Positions 59,988 through 64,000 of a stretch of DNA of 64,000 nucleotides are shown one piece after another. Below the pieces are notes generated by a model. That model saw only the letters and a list, made by a program, of their open reading frames with translations, was not told the DNA's origin and did no database searches. The DNA comes from Rubricella aquisinus (GTDB lineage: Bacteria > Pseudomonadota > Alphaproteobacteria > Rhodobacterales > Rhodobacteraceae): NCBI RefSeq assembly GCF_014199445.1, contig NZ_JACIJS010000011.1, forward strand, positions 1 through 64,000. The letters run 5' to 3'. Every line of letters begins with the position of its first letter. The stretch's first letter is position 1. The translations under genes were made by a program, and so were the position numbers.

Positions 59988-60448
59988 GCGATCTCAAACA
60001 CACCCTCGACCTCAACCGCCACACCAAAGGGCAGAGAGGAGGAGCCGACGGCGGCGCGCGCATGACGGCCCTTGTCGCCGAACACTTCGACCATCAGGTC
60101 GGATGCGCCGTTCACGATCTTCGGATGATCGGCAAATTCCTGCGTGCAGTTCACGAAGCCGTTGAGTTTCACCACACGGGTCACGCGATCCAGATCGCCA
60201 CCGCAGGCCGCTTTGAGCTGTGCAATGAGGTTCAACCCGCAGGCCCGCGCCGCCGCCTGACCATCCTCGATCCCGTAGCCCGCGCCGAGTTTTCCGACCA
60301 TCAGCCCACCTGGCCCGTTGGCCACCTGACCGGAGATAAAGACAAGGTTGCCGGTCTGCACGAAGGGGACGTAATTGGCCGCAGGCATCGGAGCCTCCGG
60401 CAGGGTGATGCCAAGTTCGGCAAGGCGCGCGTCAATCGTTCCGGTCAT
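59984..60448 (-). CDS. RidA family protein (long YjgF/UK114 subgroup)
   Basis: RidA proteins hydrolyse reactive enamine and imine intermediates from PLP enzymes. At 154 residues it belongs to the longer subgroup. YVPFVQTGNLVFISGQVANGPGG near 27-49 and ADHPKIVNGASDLMVEVFGDKGRHARAAVGSSSLPFGVAVEVEG near 105-148 are typical, with the substrate-binding Arg in GRHARAAVG. AGGAG lies before the ATG at 60448. Leads the RidA-GDPD-FemAB-PCD cluster. Confidence 0.92.
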   Translation of the reverse strand: MTGTIDARLAELGITLPEAPMPAANYVPFVQTGNLVFISGQVANGPGGLMVGKLGAGYGIEDGQAAARACGLNLIAQLKAACGGDLDRVTRVVKLNGFVNCTQEFADHPKIVNGASDLMVEVFGDKGRHARAAVGSSSLPFGVAVEVEGVFEIA

Positions 60449-60518
60449 GGTAATAACTCCTGTTGAGGCTGAATCTGGACGGGACGGTAGAGCGCGCACG
60501 CCCGAATGCCAAGAGCCC

Positions 60519-61823
60519 TTACCCCTCCCTGAACGCCTTGGTGAAATAGTCGGTCAGCGGCTTGGTCAGGAAGGTTAGCGGTGATCGGCTGCCCGTCTGG
60601 ATAAACGCCTCAACCGGCATACCGGGGATCAGTTCCACATCGCCAAGGCGCTCGATCTCCCCCTCTTTGGGAAGGATTTGCGCCTCGTAATAGGTCAGGC
60701 CGGTGTTTTCATCCATGATCGCATCGGCGGAAATTCGCGTTACAACGCCCCAAATCTCGGGCGTTGAGCGCGCATCAAAGGCGGAGAAGCGCAAATTCGC
60801 GTCCTGCCCCATATTCACCTGATCAATATGCTGCACCTCGACCCGGCTGGTGATGACCAGCGGGCTGTCTTGCGGCACGATATACATCAGCGGCTCGGCA
60901 GAGCGGATCACGGCGCGTTGGGCATGGACCTGCCGGTCCAGCACAAACCCCGACATGGGAGAGCGGATTTCGAGCCGAGAGAGCGTCTCAAGCGTCGCAA
61001 GCCGCCGTTCGCGCAATTCGCTCTCGCTCGCCTGAAGGTCGCGCAGGGCGGTGATCGCCTCCTCGCGCAGGCGGGTGGTGAGGCCAAGGATTTCGATCTC
61101 GATCTCAGCGATCCGGCCCCGGCTTTCCGCGACGGAGGCGCGCAATTCCCCGATCTGACCGCGCAGCCCGGCTTCTTCCCGGCGCAGGGCAAGCACGCGG
61201 CTGGCTTGTGCAAGGCCACGGTCCAGCAGAGATTGCAGATCGGCCAACTCCAGCTTGATCAGGTCAAGCTGTTCGTTGAGGGCGACCAGCTGCGCCTCCC
61301 GCCCGGCGATCAACTCGCGGATCTGGGTTTGCCGTTCGCGCAACTGGTTGACCTGCTGCTCTTGTGTTTCGATCCGGGCCTGAAAGAGGCGGCTTTGCCC
61401 CTGTATGATGTCAAACACCCGGGCATCGCTCAGCGCGCGGTCCAGCACCTCCTCCACGAAGGTGATCTCGGTCTTGCCTTCGCTTTCCGCCTCAAGCCGA
61501 CCGCGGCGGGCAAGCAGTTCGAAATATTGCCCCTCGATGATCGCGAGTTCCGAGCGCAGGATGGAATCGTCGAGCACCATCACCGTTTGGCCCGCCTCAA
61601 CAAAATCGCCATCCTCGACGAAAATTTCCCCGACGATGCCCCCATCGGGATGCTGCACGACCTGCCGGTTTGACTGCACTTCCAACATGCCGGGCGCGAT
61701 CACGGCACCCGCAATCGTGGTCAGAACGGACCAGCCGCCCACGCCCACCACCAGCACCAACAGCCCCAGCATACCGATACTGATCTGGCGGCTTGCGCCC
61801 CATTTTGGTTGCTCGGTCGCCAT
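60519..61823 (-). CDS. HlyD family type I secretion membrane-fusion protein
   Basis: Periplasmic adaptor joining an inner-membrane ABC exporter to a TolC-type channel. One helix near 14-38 anchors it. GMLEVQSNRQVVQHPDGGIVGEIFVEDGDFVEAGQTVMVLDD near 45-85 is the first lipoyl half, a long coiled coil runs from about 105 to 285, and the second lipoyl half plus a beta barrel ends with VELIPGMPVEAFIQTGSRSPLTFLTKPLTD, typical of the HlyD/PrtE C-terminus. 434 residues. Its start shares a base with the ABC gene stop. Confidence 0.93.
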   Translation of the reverse strand: MATEQPKWGASRQISIGMLGLLVLVVGVGGWSVLTTIAGAVIAPGMLEVQSNRQVVQHPDGGIVGEIFVEDGDFVEAGQTVMVLDDSILRSELAIIEGQYFELLARRGRLEAESEGKTEITFVEEVLDRALSDARVFDIIQGQSRLFQARIETQEQQVNQLRERQTQIRELIAGREAQLVALNEQLDLIKLELADLQSLLDRGLAQASRVLALRREEAGLRGQIGELRASVAESRGRIAEIEIEILGLTTRLREEAITALRDLQASESELRERRLATLETLSRLEIRSPMSGFVLDRQVHAQRAVIRSAEPLMYIVPQDSPLVITSRVEVQHIDQVNMGQDANLRFSAFDARSTPEIWGVVTRISADAIMDENTGLTYYEAQILPKEGEIERLGDVELIPGMPVEAFIQTGSRSPLTFLTKPLTDYFTKAFREG

Positions 61824-63628
61824 TATGCGGTGCCTCCCGTCTTGATCGGGTTGGATGTGGGCATCGCGGCCCCTTGCGGCAAGCGGGCAGCGGTGCCCGG
61901 CGCGCCCGCCGCGATATTGGGCGCCACGTCCTTATAGTTTTTCAACGTTTCCTTGAGCACATCGTCGCGCGGCCCGAATGCCTTGGCCATGCCCTGATCC
62001 AGCACGAGCAACAGATCGCAGGACGCAATCGCGGCGGGGCGATGGGCCATGATGATGACCGCTTTGCCCGCCGCCTTCATCTGGTCAATCGCGGCGTTGA
62101 GCGCGGCGGAGCCGCTGGAATCAAGGTTCGCGTTCGGCTCATCCAGAACGATCAGCACCGGATCGCCATACATCGCCCGCGCAAGCCCAAGCCGTTGTTT
62201 TTGCCCGCCCGACAGGCGGCTGCCCCCGGCGGAGATGCGGGTGTCATACCCTTCGGGCAGTTTGAGGATCATCTCATGCGCACCCGCCTTTTTCGCGGCG
62301 ATCACCACCTGCTCCGCGTCGGGGGAGGTCGAGAGGCGCGCGATATTGTCGGCCACGGAGGCATCGAACAGCGCCACATCCTGCGGCAGATAGCCGATAT
62401 GCTCCCCCCGCACATCATCCGCGAACTGATCAAGGGCTGCACCGTCCAGCCGGACAGAGCCGGTCACGGTTGGCCAAATCCCCGTGAGCGCACGGGCCAG
62501 CGTGGATTTTCCGGCAGCACTCGGCCCGATCACGCCGAGGGCCTGTCCCGGTTCAAGTCGGAAGCTGACATTACGCAAGGTCGGCGTCCGCTCCCCCGGC
62601 GGCGTGACGGAAACGCCGATCACTTCTATCTTTGCCTTGGGTTTCGGAAGGGCGGTGTGGTCCGGCTCTTCGGGGATACGCTCCAGCATCTCCGCAAGTG
62701 CCAGCCAACCGGATCGGGCGCGCTGCACCAATGGCCATTGGGAGATGGATTGCTCCACCGGTGCCAATGCGCGGCCCAGAAGGATGGACCCCGCGATCAT
62801 CGCGCCCGGCGTCATTTCCTGCTGCAACACAAGCCACGCACCGATGGCGAGCATCCCTGACTGAAGCAAAAAGCGGAACGCTTTGGTGAAATTCTGGATC
62901 GTGCCGCCGACATCGCTGGCATAGATGCTCGATTCGAGTGCCTTGTTGCGGTTTTCCTGCCAACGGGCGAGCACGGATTTGCGCATCCCGAGGCTTTGCA
63001 CGACCTCCGCATCGCGGCGCACGGAGGTCTGGAAATTCTCCGCCACGGCGCTGGCCTTTTGGTAGTCTTCCTGCGGACGTCGGGTGATCCATTGGTTGAG
63101 GATGGTGGCAAAGATCAGAACGCTGCCGCCTGCCACGGCGAACCAGCCCAGAATGGGATGAAAGATAAAGATCGCCGCCAGAAAAATCGGGGTCCACGGG
63201 ATGTCATAAACGGCAAAGGCTGCCGGGCTGGAAAATACCCGCTGGATCGCCTCCAGATCGCGCACGCTGGTCGCGGGCCGGTTGCGATAGCCCGGATCGA
63301 CCGACCGGCGCATCACCGCGTCAAACACCCGCTTGTCAAAGATCGTCTGAAACCGCGCCCCGATCCGCGCAAGGATACGCCCCCGTGCGTAATCCAAAAC
63401 CGCCATCAGACCGTATAAAAGAACAACAAGACCGGTCAGCGCCACCAGCGTCGCCTCGGACTGGCTGGCCAATACCCGGTCATAGACCTGCAACATGAAC
63501 AGCGGCCCGGTCAGCATCAGGAGGTTCGCAAAAACGCTAAACAGCGCGACGATCAGAAACAGACTGCGGGACTGTTTCAGCCCATCGCGCAATTCCTTCC
63601 GCCCTTTTTTATGATCTTGCTCGGCCAT
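61823..63628 (-). CDS. Type I secretion ABC transporter permease/ATPase (PrtD-like)
   Basis: Inner-membrane exporter for proteins with C-terminal secretion signals. About six helices lie within residues 20-300. The ATPase domain has Walker A GPSAAGKST near 360, Q-loop YLPQDVALFD near 400, signature LSGGQKQRLGLARA near 460 and Walker B VLIVLDEPNANLD near 483. There is no N-terminal C39 peptidase domain, so it is PrtD rather than bacteriocin type. The C-terminal tail (about 555-601) is Ala/Pro-rich. No RTX substrate or TolC gene is in view. Confidence 0.93.
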   Translation of the reverse strand: MAEQDHKKGRKELRDGLKQSRSLFLIVALFSVFANLLMLTGPLFMLQVYDRVLASQSEATLVALTGLVVLLYGLMAVLDYARGRILARIGARFQTIFDKRVFDAVMRRSVDPGYRNRPATSVRDLEAIQRVFSSPAAFAVYDIPWTPIFLAAIFIFHPILGWFAVAGGSVLIFATILNQWITRRPQEDYQKASAVAENFQTSVRRDAEVVQSLGMRKSVLARWQENRNKALESSIYASDVGGTIQNFTKAFRFLLQSGMLAIGAWLVLQQEMTPGAMIAGSILLGRALAPVEQSISQWPLVQRARSGWLALAEMLERIPEEPDHTALPKPKAKIEVIGVSVTPPGERTPTLRNVSFRLEPGQALGVIGPSAAGKSTLARALTGIWPTVTGSVRLDGAALDQFADDVRGEHIGYLPQDVALFDASVADNIARLSTSPDAEQVVIAAKKAGAHEMILKLPEGYDTRISAGGSRLSGGQKQRLGLARAMYGDPVLIVLDEPNANLDSSGSAALNAAIDQMKAAGKAVIIMAHRPAAIASCDLLLVLDQGMAKAFGPRDDVLKETLKNYKDVAPNIAAGAPGTAARLPQGAAMPTSNPIKTGGTA

Positions 63629-63658
63629 TCCAATATCGCCCCTTGCGTGTCATCATTG

Positions 63659-63683
63659 CGACAAATCAACGAATTGTTTGTCG
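63659..63683. promoter_or_regulatory. Palindrome in the T1SS/mlaA divergent gap
   Basis: CGACAAA (63659-63665) and TTTGTCG (63677-63683) are inverted repeats 11 nt apart, about 30 bp from the ABC transporter start. The layout suits a dimeric repressor site for the exporter genes. The regulator is unknown. Confidence 0.4.
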
Positions 63684-63787
63684 TCAGTATGGCATTGCCA
63701 CACATACGCTCGAAAGAGTATCGGAACAATTTATAAAGACACATCGTTTGGCTTATGGTCGATGTGATTCCACCTGAAAGAGACAAG

Positions 63788-64000
63788 ATGCCCCAGACTT
63801 TCTCCCCCTCGTTGCGCCGCTTGGCGCTGATCGCGGCATTTATTCCGATGATTGCGGCCTGCTCTACCCCAGCACAGAGCGATGATACCGCGCTGATCAA
63901 CGACCCGCTTGAGCCTGCAAACCGCGCTTTTCATGGATTTAACAAAGGGTTGGATACGGTCGCATTGCGCCCGGCCTCCCGCGCTTATGCAGCGACCCCT
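63788..64000 (+). CDS. mlaA: MlaA (VacJ) family lipoprotein, cut by the window end
   Basis: Outer-membrane lipoprotein that removes phospholipids from the outer leaflet as part of the Mla lipid-asymmetry system. The signal peptide ends in the lipobox MIAAC (Cys25). The family block NDPLEPANRAFHGFNKGLD follows, then LRPASRAYA. Only the first 71 codons are in the window; the frame is open at the edge. AAAGAGA lies before the ATG. This stretch is not covered by a longer competing frame. Confidence 0.88.
   Translation, partial: MPQTFSPSLRRLALIAAFIPMIAACSTPAQSDDTALINDPLEPANRAFHGFNKGLDTVALRPASRAYAATP

Overview
The window is 64 kb of high-GC, gene-dense chromosome. Several features point to an alphaproteobacterium of the Rhodobacteraceae (Roseobacter group). 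These are an Irr-type Fur regulator divergent from fabA-fabB-fabI, a MucR/Ros regulator, a second RpoH-type sigma factor behind an RpoE-like promoter, an aa3 oxidase cluster next to tldD, RegA and SenC, and a DmdC-like acyl-CoA dehydrogenase. I see no rRNA or tRNA gene, CRISPR array, prophage, integrase or insertion sequence. Nearly all genes are intact. Only the last one (mlaA) is cut, by the window edge.

Layout: 0.3-4 kb holds an acyl-CoA synthetase, an SDR lacking its catalytic lysine, and the cobalamin genes cobU and a cobC-like phosphatase. 4.1-5 kb is rpoH2, followed by a strong terminator. 5.2-9.7 kb is a tight operon, coaBC-dut-rrf2-cysK-GNAT-moeB. 9.7-18.5 kb holds a 2-hydroxyacid dehydrogenase, two small exported proteins, miaB, mucR, a glycosyltransferase-like protein, a MATE transporter, an M3 peptidase and a TPR protein. 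18.6-25.2 kb is amine and amino-acid catabolism: a GcvT-fused FAD dehydrogenase and a four-gene operon in which every junction is a 4-bp overlap. 25.6-28.7 kb is unsaturated fatty-acid synthesis (fabA, fabB, fabI) divergent from irr. 28.9-30.2 kb is an SbtA-SbtB type bicarbonate transport pair. 30.6-34.8 kb has tsaC/sua5, the DmdC-like dehydrogenase and tldD. 35-40 kb is the cytochrome aa3 oxidase cluster ctaC-ctaB-small membrane protein-ctaG-ctaE-surf1, plus an SDR. 40-46.4 kb has ileS, regA, senC, an L-lactate dehydrogenase-like flavoenzyme and cytochrome c'. 46.5-54.5 kb has uvrD, murJ, a 2,4-dienoyl-CoA reductase-like flavoenzyme, a 1-Cys peroxiredoxin and a haloalkane dehalogenase. 54.5-64 kb has a lipoprotein, rsmD, a ferredoxin reductase, a second peroxiredoxin, a PCD-FemAB-GDPD-RidA cluster, a type I secretion ABC/adaptor pair and the start of mlaA.

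Respiration and redox control cluster together: oxidase subunits and assembly factors, SenC, RegA, cytochrome c' and an FNR-like site before ctaC. Stress response is represented by RpoH2 with its RpoE-type promoter and by two peroxiredoxins. Carbon and sulfur metabolism typical of marine heterotrophs is represented by the DmdC-like enzyme, methylated-amine oxidation, dehalogenases and bicarbonate uptake.

The least explained material is between genes. A composite repeat family (three copies with a 64-nt core that is identical in all, plus one short copy) has ends of the type CTCCCGCMCGTCG and sits hard against stop codons. A short GC-rich motif occurs four times. Two hairpins share a loop but have different, still complementary, stems. 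A 435-bp non-coding stretch carries a 13-bp perfect hairpin. A 14-bp perfect hairpin buries the ribosome binding site of the haloalkane dehalogenase.
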